This document shows, piece after piece, positions 25,268-33,947 of a DNA stretch of 64,000 nucleotides. Origin of the DNA: Chlorobium sp. (lineage in GTDB: Bacteria; Bacteroidota; Chlorobiia; Chlorobiales; Chlorobiaceae); contig JANQMO010000040.1 of the NCBI GenBank assembly GCA_028280025.1, positions 17,598 to 81,597 of the forward strand, in the 5' to 3' direction. The notes below the pieces were generated by a model. It saw nothing but the letters and a program-made list of their open reading frames with translations, did not search any database and had not been told where the DNA came from. How positions within the stretch are numbered: the stretch's first letter is position 1; each line of letters starts with the position of its first letter. A program made the position numbers and the translations under genes.

Positions 25268-25939
25268 TCACCGATTCCTGTTCTTTCCTCTTCCTCTGCC
25301 GCCGCCGGAACTCTTTGTCGGGGGAAGATCGAGCATTTCGTAAATCTTTTGTGCCGATGTTCTGTTTTTCTCAGCGATGTTTTCAAGCGTCTGGTCGAGT
25401 GACCGGACCGTGATGCCTTTAGCCTCGAGCAGCTTTTGGAGTGAACCGGGATCTTTATTTGTGGCAAAACGTTTCGAGACCTCGCGCAGGGTCATTCTTT
25501 CGGTATGCGGAGCAGGGGGACGCTTTGCCGGTTCTTCCCATGATTCCGTGAGAAATTCGCTGAAGTTGATAACTGCTCTGAACGGTTGCAGATCCAGATG
25601 TGTGCCGAAACCCAGAAGCAGTGCAAGGAAAGTGATGCTGAAAAGCTCGAAGGGCTTGCTGATCCCGGCCCGGGCTTTACCGGCAATATACGACCAGAAG
25701 GCTTTCCAGTTGATTGAAAACAGGTGAAAGATAGAAAGCAGAACAAATGCGATGCTGAAGATCGTGTGCTGGTTCTGCCACTCTTTTTTGCTGAGTCCGA
25801 GGATATGCCAGTCTGTCCAGTTCGCAATTCTGCCGGGAGGGGCGAGGAAAAGCACAAGACCCGAAACCAGAAGCATGACCAGAGAGGCAAAAAGCCCGAG
25901 GCTGATAAACGCTCTCCAGCTGAAAGAAGCCTTTTTCAC
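25268..25939 (-). CDS. DUF4405-like cytochrome-b-type membrane protein
   Basis: 223 aa. Three or four transmembrane helices in the first ~130 residues, with His residues suited to haem ligation (WHILGLSKKEWQNQHTIFS; LLSIFHLFSINWKAFWSYI), as in DUF4405/cytochrome-b561-like proteins. A soluble tail contains LREVSKRFATNKDPGSLQKLLEAKGI and a Gly/Arg-rich end. It overlaps the upstream CpxP-like gene by 4 bp (ATGA) and is the last gene of the ECF sigma operon. Family assignment rests on pattern only; a redox or sensing role at the membrane is inferred. Confidence 0.65.
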   Translation of the reverse strand: MKKASFSWRAFISLGLFASLVMLLVSGLVLFLAPPGRIANWTDWHILGLSKKEWQNQHTIFSIAFVLLSIFHLFSINWKAFWSYIAGKARAGISKPFELFSITFLALLLGFGTHLDLQPFRAVINFSEFLTESWEEPAKRPPAPHTERMTLREVSKRFATNKDPGSLQKLLEAKGITVRSLDQTLENIAEKNRTSAQKIYEMLDLPPTKSSGGGRGRGKNRNR

Positions 25940-26532
25940 TGTGAGGGTGTTTCTGTTTGTTTTTCAGGTTCGCTTTCGGCGCTTGTCGCCGAAACGGAAT
26001 CCTGCCTCTCTTTCAAGGGAGTAAAGCGGATACGTTTGAGCAAAAGCTTCCGTTTCATTTTGATGGGTTTTGCCGCAACCCGCACCAGCACCTGCTGCAG
26101 TGAATCTCGCTGTTCAGGAGAACAGACCCCAGCAAGATTGTTGAAGTGCCATGCCTGCCTGTATTCTATATATGCCTGGATCGTACCGATTCGCCGGGAA
26201 AGTGCCCTGACCTTGAGTGTATCGGGTTCCGGGTCGAACGCCTCTTTGACCAGTTCATGTTTCAGGCCTGAGAGGGTGACAAGGGCGGGCAGGGTTCCCT
26301 GGAAATGCTGCTGCCTGAGTACGCTGAACTGCTTGCTCTGCTCGTCGCTCAACTTGAGTTTTCTTTCGAAAAAGGAGTCCTTTTTCTGAGCTTTGCTGCG
26401 GGATTCCGCGATATCTGTTGTGTCGGAAGGTTGCTTGTTTTGCCACCATAGTGTCCCAAGAAGGGCAATGTTCAGGATCAGCAGTATGGCAAATGTAATA
26501 GAGACAAAACGTTTGGACGAGAGAAGATCCAT
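25936..26532 (-). CDS. Spy/CpxP-like or heavy-metal-sensor-type periplasmic protein
   Basis: 198 aa with one N-terminal membrane anchor (FVSITFAILLILNIALLGTLWW) and a helical periplasmic domain (LSDEQSKQFSVLRQQHFQGTLPAL; LSRRIGTIQAYIEYRQAWHFNNLAGVCSPEQRDSL). This layout, with a C-S-P-E-Q-R-type helix hairpin, is typical of CpxP/Spy and related 'periplasmic heavy metal sensor' proteins. Placed between an anti-sigma candidate and a DUF4405 protein, it likely senses or buffers envelope or metal stress (inference). Confidence 0.7.
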   Translation of the reverse strand: MDLLSSKRFVSITFAILLILNIALLGTLWWQNKQPSDTTDIAESRSKAQKKDSFFERKLKLSDEQSKQFSVLRQQHFQGTLPALVTLSGLKHELVKEAFDPEPDTLKVRALSRRIGTIQAYIEYRQAWHFNNLAGVCSPEQRDSLQQVLVRVAAKPIKMKRKLLLKRIRFTPLKERQDSVSATSAESEPEKQTETPSQ

Positions 26533-26608
26533 GCGTCAATCATTTAATCATACGTGGGACGTGTGTATCCTGGCCGTTGTTTACGGCCGTGGGGGGCATG
26601 CTGCAACC

Positions 26609-26974
26609 TTATTCATCGGTTTCTTCCAGAGAATCGTTCTCCAGATAGTAAGAGAGTGCGGGGCTGCTGTATTCGTATACAAGGTTTTCAATGGTTTCCT
26701 GCTTGCCGGCCAGAATCTGTTCTGTTTTTTCCGAAAGCATAAACATAAGCCCTGATCCGATATTGACGAAGAGAAGCAATGCCATAAAAGCAAACTTCAT
26801 GCCGCGCACGGATACGTTTGTTCTGCCGGCGCCCAGATCGGCATCGTTGGAAATTCTTTCCATCACCCTCGCCCTGAAAAGGTAATCAGCTTCCAGCCGG
26901 GGGAGATTGTCAAGAACCCCGAGGGTTTTCAGGACTTCAGTTTCTCTATGATCGTTGGTATGTGTCATGGTCAT
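26609..26974 (-). CDS. Putative anti-sigma factor (membrane protein)
   Basis: 121 aa. A soluble N-terminal half (LPRLEADYLFRARVMERI) is followed by one transmembrane helix (FAFMALLLFVNIGSGLMFML) and a short acidic tail. No zinc-binding HxxxCxxC motif is present. Its position directly after an ECF sigma gene and its one-helix topology argue for an anti-sigma role; the sequence itself does not prove it. Confidence 0.6.
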   Translation of the reverse strand: MTMTHTNDHRETEVLKTLGVLDNLPRLEADYLFRARVMERISNDADLGAGRTNVSVRGMKFAFMALLLFVNIGSGLMFMLSEKTEQILAGKQETIENLVYEYSSPALSYYLENDSLEETDE

Positions 26975-27110
26975 GGATGATGTTCATTACTTTGACGTTC
27001 CTGAAATGAAATCCTTGCACTGCTCTGTGAAAAAGAAAACGGTTAAAGGGTATATCGGAACCCGGACCGTTGTCGATGCTTTGCAATAATAGCCAAACTA
27101 TGGTAGAAGG

Positions 27111-27668
27111 TCATGGTTTTCTGTAATATTTTTCAAGTTTTTTCTGAAGATTTTTTTTCGCCCGGTGCACGAGCGACTCGACGGCAGAAACGGATGTGTG
27201 CAGAACATCGGCAATTTCCTGGTTGGAGTAGCCGTCATATTTGCTGAGAAGGAATGCTGTTTTCTGATTGTCGGGAAGGGACTCAAGTGCGTTCTGCAGG
27301 ACTTCAGTCCGTTCATTGCCGGATAACACTTCAGCAGGGGTATCCTGTGAAGGGACGCTGACTTCTTCGGCGGGGTTGTTGATGCCGACAACCCGCTTGA
27401 GGGAGGAGAATCTTTTTTTGCGCTTTTTTTTGCGAAGGTGGTCGAGCGATTTCGTGACGGCTATTCGGTAGAGCCATGTTGACAGTTTCGATTCTCCTCT
27501 GAAACTGTCCATGGAGCGATACGCTTCGAGAAACACCTCCTGAGCGATATCCTCGGCATCCTCCCTGTTCAGCACAAACCGGTAACAGGTGTTGAGAACC
27601 ATATCCTGATGCTCCGCGACAATCGCACTGAATTCATGTTCGTCTATGGAGTGCCGGTTTCGTTCCAA
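27111..27668 (-). CDS. ECF-family RNA polymerase sigma factor
   Basis: 185-aa sigma-70 protein with region 2 (VLNTCYRFVLNREDAEDIAQEVFLEAYRS..; LSTWLYRIAVTKSLDHLRK) and region 4 (LESLPDNQKTAFLLSKYDGYSNQEIADVLHTSVSAVESLVHRAKKNL, longer run split here by the family's helix-turn-helix), without regions 1 and 3. The start is a TTG at 27668 with GGA about 10 nt upstream. It heads a four-gene operon: sigma, anti-sigma candidate, CpxP-like protein and DUF4405 protein. It probably directs an envelope-stress regulon and its own transcription. Confidence 0.92.
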   Translation of the reverse strand: MERNRHSIDEHEFSAIVAEHQDMVLNTCYRFVLNREDAEDIAQEVFLEAYRSMDSFRGESKLSTWLYRIAVTKSLDHLRKKKRKKRFSSLKRVVGINNPAEEVSVPSQDTPAEVLSGNERTEVLQNALESLPDNQKTAFLLSKYDGYSNQEIADVLHTSVSAVESLVHRAKKNLQKKLEKYYRKP

Positions 27669-28084
27669 ACTATCTTTTCCTGTTTATGCACCGGATTATC
27701 ACTGTTGCTTCGGAATTGGTCCGGCGGGTAACCTGCCTTGCGTCGGGCGTGCTGTATGTTCTCAGGACCGGAATATGCCCTATAAGCCTGTTATCGGCGG
27801 CATGTTATGTTCCCCGCAGTGTGTGTGCGCCGATCGGTTTTTTTCGGTGGCAAACAGGTTCTGTGCGCACAGAGCAGCACCAACGCAGTCTTTCTCATGC
27901 ATGAGTATAGCGAGGTTTCACCGATAGTCCTAACGGGACCGGGAAGAAACCGTTTCAATTTATTCTGTTTCAGGCAATCAGGGTACACCGCATAGCAGTG
28001 CTGCAACATGGTTGACGGACCATACGCAGATTTGACGCTGTTTTTCCGGGAATCTTGTTCCCGGTTCTTTCATTCTACTGCTTT
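27669..28084. other. 416-bp space upstream of the ECF operon
   Basis: The space separates the ECF sigma gene from the methyltransferase gene upstream of it on the same strand. Several short frames exist but none looks like a protein. A GGGAA/TTCCC hairpin lies near 28050-28065. The ECF promoter should be here, but I cannot pick a convincing pair of boxes. Confidence 0.4.
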
Positions 28085-28843
28085 TTATTCGAACGGAATT
28101 CTTCCGGATCTGAGGAAAATTTCCCATCTGACTTCTTTTTCCGTAGACCTTTCGCCCCAGGCATCCAGAAGGTTCTGCGTTATCCCGTCAACCGGATCAA
28201 TTCCTTTTTTGCGGCGGCAGGTTGCAACCCCGGACCATGTCAAGAGGTATCCGATCAGCCGGGGAAATGACCATATTGTGGTGAATGAGAACTCGGGGGA
28301 AGGCAGCTCCTCGAAAGGAAAAAGCAGCGTCCGGTATTCCTGGCGGGCAAGCTGTATTTCGTTTTCCCAATAGTCAGCCAGAATGTCATCAAAGAGGGTG
28401 TGGATGATCCTGTCGACTTCCGGTGAGATTTTCGGAAGGCGGTAGGACCATGCGGCGATGACGCCTCCGGGTTTGAGTACCCTTTCAACTTCATGATAGA
28501 AGGCCTCATTGTCGAACCAGTGGATGGCTTGCGCGACGGTAACAAGGTCGATGGAGTGTTCCTTCAGACCTGTCGCATGGGCAGAAGAGACCTGATAGCG
28601 AACATTAGGATGCCGGATGGCATGAGCGATCTGATCGGCGCTGGCATCGGTGGCACACACATGCCTGAAATGTTTTGCAAGCAGCACAGCCGATTGGCCG
28701 TTGCCCGTGGCACAGTCCCAGGCTGCTTCCCGTCCAGGAGCAAGAGCCGATATATGGCTGAACAGCGCGTCCGGATACGATGGCCGGTAAAGCCGGTATT
28801 CTTCTGCCTGATTTGAGAACAGGTCTTTATAGGGTATTGTCAT
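28085..28843 (-). CDS. Class I SAM-dependent methyltransferase
   Basis: From the ATG at 28843, preceded by GGACGG, the 252-aa product reads M-T-I-P-Y-K-D-L-F-S-N-Q. It has the SAM-binding motif I region AAWDCATGNGQSAVLLAKHF, the acidic residue of motif II (VCATDAS), LVTVAQAIHWFDNEAFYHEVERVLKPGG and a C-terminal lid. This HWF-containing subgroup resembles trans-aconitate/UbiE-like methyltransferases of unknown substrate. The stop codon is 416 bp upstream of the sigma gene. The substrate is not deducible. Confidence 0.85.
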   Translation of the reverse strand: MTIPYKDLFSNQAEEYRLYRPSYPDALFSHISALAPGREAAWDCATGNGQSAVLLAKHFRHVCATDASADQIAHAIRHPNVRYQVSSAHATGLKEHSIDLVTVAQAIHWFDNEAFYHEVERVLKPGGVIAAWSYRLPKISPEVDRIIHTLFDDILADYWENEIQLARQEYRTLLFPFEELPSPEFSFTTIWSFPRLIGYLLTWSGVATCRRKKGIDPVDGITQNLLDAWGERSTEKEVRWEIFLRSGRIPFE

Positions 28844-28892
28844 GTTCCGTCCTTGATTGAGAATGAACGTGCGGTTGCCGGGAGGCGCGTCA

Positions 28893-29318
28893 TTATTTCG
28901 GTATCTCTTCAAGAAAACGTGCTTTCAGTTCAGGGCCGGGGATCATGCAGCTCTCTTTTTTGCCGAACAGGTTATAGCGGTATCCGGCAACAAAATCATA
29001 CAGGATATCTCGAACCGGCTGAGGTATGAATGACAGAAAACGGAGAGCGTTCCAGGGCGGGTCCAGCTCTGAGGCAATTTTCAATGCCGCGGTGCTGCGG
29101 GTGTACGCTTTTTGGCCGTCTACGAGAACGACGGTGTCGAGTTGTCCGGCATTGATCACATGCCGCTCGAACAGCATTTTTCCAAGAGGGGATTGTGCAG
29201 GTGTGAAGGTGAATTTTTGTGAACGGTCCCGTTCATAAATAAAATTGACCGAAAATTCACACAGGTTGCAGACGCCGTCAAAAATAACGATTTTTTCCGG
29301 CAGGGTTTCTTGCGGCAT
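28893..29318 (-). CDS. DCC-family thiol-disulfide oxidoreductase-like protein (DUF393)
   Basis: 141 aa with the defining motif FDGVCNLCEFSVNFIYERD (residues ~13-31), whose CxxC-like pair gives the DCC family its name, then FTPAQSPLGKMLF and RFLSFIPQPVRDILYDFVAGYRYNLFGKKESC. DCC proteins are small thioredoxin-like proteins of unclear function. It sits between the methyltransferase and the phosphohexomutase on the same strand. Confidence 0.85.
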   Translation of the reverse strand: MPQETLPEKIVIFDGVCNLCEFSVNFIYERDRSQKFTFTPAQSPLGKMLFERHVINAGQLDTVVLVDGQKAYTRSTAALKIASELDPPWNALRFLSFIPQPVRDILYDFVAGYRYNLFGKKESCMIPGPELKARFLEEIPK

Positions 29319-29338
29319 GGTTGTTTTCTCCCATTGCT

Positions 29339-30721
29339 TCAGCCAAGAAGAGCTGCGAAACGCAGTGCTTTTTGGACTTTTTCGGGTGAGTCGGCTTCAC
29401 AGTAAAGCCTCAGCACGGGCTCGGTGCCGGATGGCCTTATGAGGAGCCATCCCCCTTCGAAATGGTATTTGTAACCGTCAAGATCGCTGAACCCCGTAAC
29501 CCTGTAATCCGCAACAGTACTCAGATCGCCTTTGCCAGCCTTTGCAATGATAGCCTGCTTCCTGTTCTCATCGGTATCGAGGTCGATCCTGTCGTAATAA
29601 AAGCTGCCGTATTCATCAAAGAGTTCCGTGACAAGTTCCGAAAGGGATCGTTTTTTTGCCGCCATGATTTCCAGGATGAGAACACCGATGAATATGCCGT
29701 CCCGTTCAGGCAGGTACGAGGTGACTCCGATGCCGCCCGATTCTTCTCCTCCCATGATGATGTCATTGGTGGTCATCAGTTTGCTGACATGTTTGAAGCC
29801 TATGGGCAGTGTATGAAGTGTAAGATTGTTGTTAGCACAAATTTTATCGATGATATCGGTCAGGGCGTTTGTTTTGGCAACGTCACCCGCTATCATTTTT
29901 TCCTCGGCGAGGTATCTGAGGATGATGGAAAATATTTTGTGCGGATCGATAAACGATCCCTTCTCGTCGAGCATGCCCACTCTGTCGGCATCGCCGTCGG
30001 TGATGATAGCCGCATCTGTTTGCAGGGTTTTGAACCATGCAGTGAAGTCATCGATATATCGCGGTATGGGTTCGGGATTGATTCCTTCAAAGGAGGGGTT
30101 GACGTTGCAGTGATAGTTCGTGACCGCTGTGCCTCCGAGCAGGTCGCTTACCATGTGCTGGCCGGCACCGTACATTGCGTTGTGGGCCACCTGTATATCG
30201 GCTTTTTTTATGGTATCGAGGTCGAGGTGGCGTGAAACGTAGTCGATGTACGCTTTTCTGATACAGGCTTTTTCGATCAACTCTTTCCGCGGTTTCCCCG
30301 CCGGTCTGTTTTCCGCGGTTACGAGGTTTTTCTCGATCGTCCTGATTGTATCCGGTAACGCGGACCCGCCATAGGATGCTTTGATCTTGAAGCCGTTGTA
30401 GACCGGCGGATTATGGGAGGCTGTGATCATGATCCCTCCTGCCAGCATGTTTTCCCTGCAAAAGAGCGAAACGGCGGGAGACGGGATGAAGGTGTCGGAC
30501 AAAAAGACACGCAGACCTCGTGAAGAGAGGATTCCAGCAGTGTACCCGGCAAACTCCTCTGACATGAAACGTGTGTCGTAGCCCACGCAGACACCGTTTT
30601 GGCTGTTGGTGTGCTGGAGAAAGTAATCCGCGGCCGCCTCTGACGCAATTCTGAGGTTCTCGAAGGTGAAGGTATCGGCGATGACCGCTCTCCATCCGTC
30701 AGTCCCGAATTTGACTTGCAT
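29339..30721 (-). CDS. Phosphoglucomutase / phosphomannomutase
   Basis: 460-aa alpha-D-phosphohexomutase with FGTDGWRAVIA at the start, phosphoserine loop TASHNPP (near residue 100), Mg-binding DGDADRVG, sugar-binding GGEESGGIG and the C-terminal phosphate loop RPSGTEPVLRLY. It interconverts the 1- and 6-phosphates of glucose or mannose for glycogen or polysaccharide metabolism. It differs clearly from the mutase at 825-2270 (GEESGG against GEGNGG), suggesting separate substrates. Upstream is structured repeat copy C. Confidence 0.92.
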   Translation of the reverse strand: MQVKFGTDGWRAVIADTFTFENLRIASEAAADYFLQHTNSQNGVCVGYDTRFMSEEFAGYTAGILSSRGLRVFLSDTFIPSPAVSLFCRENMLAGGIMITASHNPPVYNGFKIKASYGGSALPDTIRTIEKNLVTAENRPAGKPRKELIEKACIRKAYIDYVSRHLDLDTIKKADIQVAHNAMYGAGQHMVSDLLGGTAVTNYHCNVNPSFEGINPEPIPRYIDDFTAWFKTLQTDAAIITDGDADRVGMLDEKGSFIDPHKIFSIILRYLAEEKMIAGDVAKTNALTDIIDKICANNNLTLHTLPIGFKHVSKLMTTNDIIMGGEESGGIGVTSYLPERDGIFIGVLILEIMAAKKRSLSELVTELFDEYGSFYYDRIDLDTDENRKQAIIAKAGKGDLSTVADYRVTGFSDLDGYKYHFEGGWLLIRPSGTEPVLRLYCEADSPEKVQKALRFAALLG

Positions 30722-30771
30722 TCTCTCTGTACTTTGATGTGTCTGAACCGGGCGTCCCGGCTTGCCGGGCT

Positions 30772-30926
30772 GCTTAATAATAGAAAGTTTATTACTAACA
30801 GTCTTTTATATTGTAGATATAGTGTGATTATTCGTCACCTGTTGAATGAAATTGAGAACTGAAAAGAGCCGCATTTGTTGCAAATCCCGACTTGCCGGGA
30901 TGCAGCGCCAACCGTTCAATTCAGGA
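30772..30926 (+). repeat. Dispersed structured intergenic element, partial copy C
   Basis: Shares with copies A and B the AACAGTCTTTTATAT region (around 30797), AAGAGCCGCATTTGTTG (near 30865), the palindrome TCCCGAC-TT-GCCGGGA (30885-30900) and an end like TTCAATTCAGGAT. The large ACAGGGAA stem is missing, so this is a deleted copy. A related CCCGGC-TT-GCCGGG hairpin lies at 30756-30769. From here to lpxB (about 200 bp) nothing else is recognised. Confidence 0.65.
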
Positions 30927-31126
30927 TGTAATCGGTTCAGTCTTCTCAGATGAACATACGGGGCTTGACAGGTTGTTTCGGGAAAAAATGATCCGGGCTG
31001 ATGCATGGTATAACGAAAGGAATGATCGGGCTGTTTTCATGGGTGGTTTCATAATGCACAGGATAAGCCGGGCGGCTGGTTTCCTGTTTTCAAGATACGG
31101 CTTGCTCTGTGATGTTCCAATCCGGG

Positions 31127-32281
31127 ATGACGATGGGTGAGCGTAAGCTTTTTGTTCTGGCCGGGGAGGTCTCCGGTGATCTTCACGCCTCTGAGGTCGT
31201 CAAGGTGCTGTACGAACGTGTACCGGACCTCAGGATTTTCGGTACGGGAGGTAAAAAACTGCGTTCTCTCGGCGTTGACCTGCTCTATGATGTCGATGAC
31301 TTGAGTGTCATGGGATTTATGGAGGTGGCCAGGCATGCTTTTTTTCTGCGGAAAGTGATCAGGGACCTGAAAAAGGCCGTCGAGCGCGAAAAGCCGCAGG
31401 CGGCCCTGCTTGTTGACTATCCTGGAATGAACCTTCTCATGGCCGGATTTTTTCACCGTCTGGGCATACCTGTTATTTATTATATCAGCCCGAAGGTATG
31501 GGCCTGGAAAGAGGGCAGGATAAAGAAAATCAGAAAATACGTGGATCATCTGATGGTGATCTTCGATTTTGAAGTCGACTACTTCCGGAAGCACGGTGTC
31601 ACTGCGGAATTTGCAGGAAATCCCGTCGTGGAGGAAACCGGGAACCTGGCGTTTCCCTCAAAAGAGCGATTTATTGCCGACAGGGGAATCGGGGGAGGGC
31701 GGCAGGTTGTCGGTCTCTTGCCGGGAAGCAGAAAGCAGGAAATTTTCCTGATTTTTCCCGAAATGCTCGGGGCTGCAGAGTTGCTCGGGCGGACGCAGGA
31801 CTGCGTTTTTCTCCTTGGAAAGGTGCCGCATGTCAGTCAAAGGCTGTACGACATGCACATCGACAGCTCGACAGTCGAAATAGTTGACTGCTCCGCGTAT
31901 GAAGTGATGAAGTACAGCGATCTTCTGCTTGTGACATCCGGAACGGCTACTCTCGAGGCGCTCTGTTTCGGGACGCCGATGATCGTCGTGTACAAAGCCG
32001 ACTGGCTGTATTACCTTATTGGCCGGATGATTGTCCCTTTGACGAGTATTTCTTTGCCGAACCTTCTTGCAAAAGGGCTTTATGCAGATCAAAAGCTGGT
32101 TCCCGAACTGCTGCAGCACGAGGCTGATGCGGCGGCTATGTACCGGGAAGCATCGTATCTTCTTGAACATGAAACGGCAGCCCTGAAGATGAAGAGAGAG
32201 CTTATCGAGGTAAAGGAGCGGCTTGGTTCTCTGCGCCCGTCCCGGACGGTTGCGGACGTGCTTTGCCGCTACCTGCAGTGA
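31127..32281 (+). CDS. lpxB: Lipid-A-disaccharide synthase
   Basis: GT19-family glycosyltransferase that joins UDP-diacylglucosamine and lipid X in lipid A synthesis at the inner membrane. The ~384-aa product has LFVLAGEVSGDLHASEVV, FGTGGKKLRSLGVDLL, DDLSVMGFMEV, VDYPGMNLLMA, YYISPKVWAWKEGRIKKI, LLPGSRKQEI and LLVTSGTATLEALCFGTPMIVVYK. The frame opens at a GTG at 31109; the ATGs at 31127 and 31133 are more likely and no clear ribosome binding site decides. With kdsD it indicates a normal LPS pathway. Confidence 0.94.
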   Translation: MTMGERKLFVLAGEVSGDLHASEVVKVLYERVPDLRIFGTGGKKLRSLGVDLLYDVDDLSVMGFMEVARHAFFLRKVIRDLKKAVEREKPQAALLVDYPGMNLLMAGFFHRLGIPVIYYISPKVWAWKEGRIKKIRKYVDHLMVIFDFEVDYFRKHGVTAEFAGNPVVEETGNLAFPSKERFIADRGIGGGRQVVGLLPGSRKQEIFLIFPEMLGAAELLGRTQDCVFLLGKVPHVSQRLYDMHIDSSTVEIVDCSAYEVMKYSDLLLVTSGTATLEALCFGTPMIVVYKADWLYYLIGRMIVPLTSISLPNLLAKGLYADQKLVPELLQHEADAAAMYREASYLLEHETAALKMKRELIEVKERLGSLRPSRTVADVLCRYLQ

Positions 32282-32375
32282 AAACCAGTTTTCAACTGAA
32301 ACCTGAATTGAGCGATTGTCGAGCGTCCCGACTTGTCGGGACGCTCCGTTTAGATGAAACAAAGCTGAACATGTC
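32282..32375. repeat. Hairpin and fragment of the dispersed element, inverted
   Basis: CCTGAATTGAGCGATTGTCGA (from 32302) is the reverse complement of the 3' end of copies A and B. It runs into GAGCGTCCCGAC-TT-GTCGGGACGCTC (32321-32346), a perfect 12-bp stem with a 2-nt loop. It may also serve as a terminator-like structure after lpxB, but has only a short T-run. Confidence 0.7.
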
Positions 32376-32639
32376 ATGGAACAGTTTGTCACCCTGCTTC
32401 TGGAAAACCCTCTTTTTCTTGTCATCGCAGTTATTGTGTCTGTTGTTGTGCTGCTCACGTTTCTGCGGAAAATGTTCAAGTTTCTCGTAATTGTCGTTGC
32501 TGCGGGCATACTCTATGTCGCTTATCTCTACTGGTCGGGCGAGAATGTGATGGAAATGGTCAACCGCATCGAGCAGGCCCTCAATTCGATGTTTGCCAGA
32601 TGGATCGAGTTTTTATGGGGAATTATTTCGCCCGAATAA
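32376..32639 (+). CDS. Small two-helix membrane protein of unknown function
   Basis: 87 aa. Two hydrophobic segments (FLVIAVIVSVVVLLTFL and FLVIVVAAGILYVAYLYW) are joined by a short basic turn (RKMFK), with an amphipathic C-terminal end (MVNRIEQALNSMFARWIEFLW). No family is recognised. It lies between lpxB and modA with its own spacing. Coding is likely because frame, start and amino-acid make-up are those of a real membrane protein. Confidence 0.6.
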   Translation: MEQFVTLLLENPLFLVIAVIVSVVVLLTFLRKMFKFLVIVVAAGILYVAYLYWSGENVMEMVNRIEQALNSMFARWIEFLWGIISPE

Positions 32640-32733
32640 TTGTACTTTATCTGCGCCGTTTTCCTGTAAAATGCAGGTTTCGGCTTGTTTTGCTTAAAAT
32701 AATTAATATTTCCCGTGGTGAATGGTACGATAC

Positions 32734-33549
32734 ATGAAAGTGTCCGATAGATCCTTTTTGCCTGCCTTTTCCCTGTTGCTGATCGTCCTTTTCACGGTTT
32801 CCTGCGGTGGAGGAAACGAGCCGGAACCGGTCGAGCGTCGTGATGTGCTGCATATCGCTGCTGCTTCGAACCTGAGTTATGTCATGCCGCAACTGATCGA
32901 GGAATTCAAGGCCCGCAACGGTGAGTACATGCATAGCGATATAAAGGTAACCAAGGCGTCCAGCGGCAGCCTGACTGCGCAAATTCGCAACAATGCTCCG
33001 TTCGCTGTATTTCTTGCCGCGAACAAGGCCTATCCCCTTGCACTTTACCGGGACTCTTTAACTGTCGGTCCGCCGGTCGTGTACGCTGAAGGGCTTCCTG
33101 TCATGGTGTACAAAAAGGAACTTGCTTGCAGGACCGGAGTCGATTGCCTGGCGGGCAGTTCCGTCAAGAGGGTCGCGATCGCCCAGCCGGACCTTGCGCC
33201 CTACGGCAAAGCCGCCCTGGATATTCTGGAACGTGCCGGTGTACTGGAGGAAGTCAGGGGTAAATTTGTCTTTGGTGCGTCGGTAACACAGGCGTTTCAG
33301 CATGCTGCTACGGCTGCGGATGCAGGTTTCATAGCTGCTTCGCTGCTGTACGGGGATTCTGGAAAACAGCTCGATGAAGCAGGGATGGTGCGGATGGATT
33401 TTGCTCCCGGAGACTATACCGCTTCCGTTCTTCAGCAGGGGATGGTGCTGCTCGATCCCTCCAGCGTGATTGCAGCATCCTTTTTCCGCTTCATGCAGTC
33501 GGAGAGTGCGGGAGAGGTTCTTCGCCAATACGGATACCGGGTTGAATGA
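32734..33549 (+). CDS. modA: Molybdate ABC transporter, substrate-binding lipoprotein
   Basis: Periplasmic oxyanion-binding protein for molybdate or tungstate. The product (~271 aa from 32734; an ATG at 32722 adds four residues) has a lipoprotein signal with lipobox TVSC, followed by LHIAAASNLSYVMPQL, KASSGSLTAQIRNNAPFAVFLAAN, VKRVAIAQPDLAPYGKAALDIL and a C-terminal ASFFRFMQSESAGEVLRQYGY, all typical of ModA. It overlaps the next gene by 4 bp (ATGA). The lipid anchor is a variation from the soluble form in E. coli. Confidence 0.93.
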   Translation: MKVSDRSFLPAFSLLLIVLFTVSCGGGNEPEPVERRDVLHIAAASNLSYVMPQLIEEFKARNGEYMHSDIKVTKASSGSLTAQIRNNAPFAVFLAANKAYPLALYRDSLTVGPPVVYAEGLPVMVYKKELACRTGVDCLAGSSVKRVAIAQPDLAPYGKAALDILERAGVLEEVRGKFVFGASVTQAFQHAATAADAGFIAASLLYGDSGKQLDEAGMVRMDFAPGDYTASVLQQGMVLLDPSSVIAASFFRFMQSESAGEVLRQYGYRVE

Positions 33550-33947
33550 ACAGGATCAGGGCAGTTGTCAGCGGGATCGAAAACAACGGCAACCTGCACA
33601 GGATCTCGTTATCGGCAGGCAAGCATGATTTTACCGTGATCACGCTCGAACTGGCTGATGAATATGCTGTCGGCGCACGGGTCGATATCCGCTTCAAGCC
33701 GGCGCATGTAGCCCTGGCGAAACATATTGCGGGCGACATCAGTATTGCGAACCGGATTGAAGCCGAAGTGAGGGAGATCAGGCAGGGAAACATCCTGGCA
33801 GAACTGCTGCTTGGATCGGAGACGGGTGATTTTTACGCCCTGACGACCGTCGAGGCAGTCGGAAGAATGCGCATCGTTCAGGGTGACAGGGTTATCGCAC
33901 TGTTGAAGGCAAGTGATCTTTATCTTTCAAAGACAGACAAAGCATGA
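33546..33947 (+). CDS. Mop/TOBE-domain molybdate-binding protein
   Basis: 133 aa that read as two tandem Mop/TOBE repeats: MNRIRAVVSGIENNGNLHRISL..VDIRFKPAHVALAK and NRIEAEVREIRQGNILAELLL..VIALLKASDLYLSK. Such proteins store molybdate or act as regulatory domains in ModE and ModC. Inserted between modA and modB with 4-bp overlaps at both ends, it is part of the transport operon. Confidence 0.85.
   Translation: MNRIRAVVSGIENNGNLHRISLSAGKHDFTVITLELADEYAVGARVDIRFKPAHVALAKHIAGDISIANRIEAEVREIRQGNILAELLLGSETGDFYALTTVEAVGRMRIVQGDRVIALLKASDLYLSKTDKA

Noticed and set aside
27780..27990. Riboswitch, for example cobalamin-type
   Set aside because: I looked for conserved boxes on both strands and found none that I could defend.
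27686..27995. Short plus-strand frames upstream of the ECF operon
   Set aside because: Cys- and Arg-rich translations without ribosome binding sites or family features; probably non-coding leader or promoter DNA.
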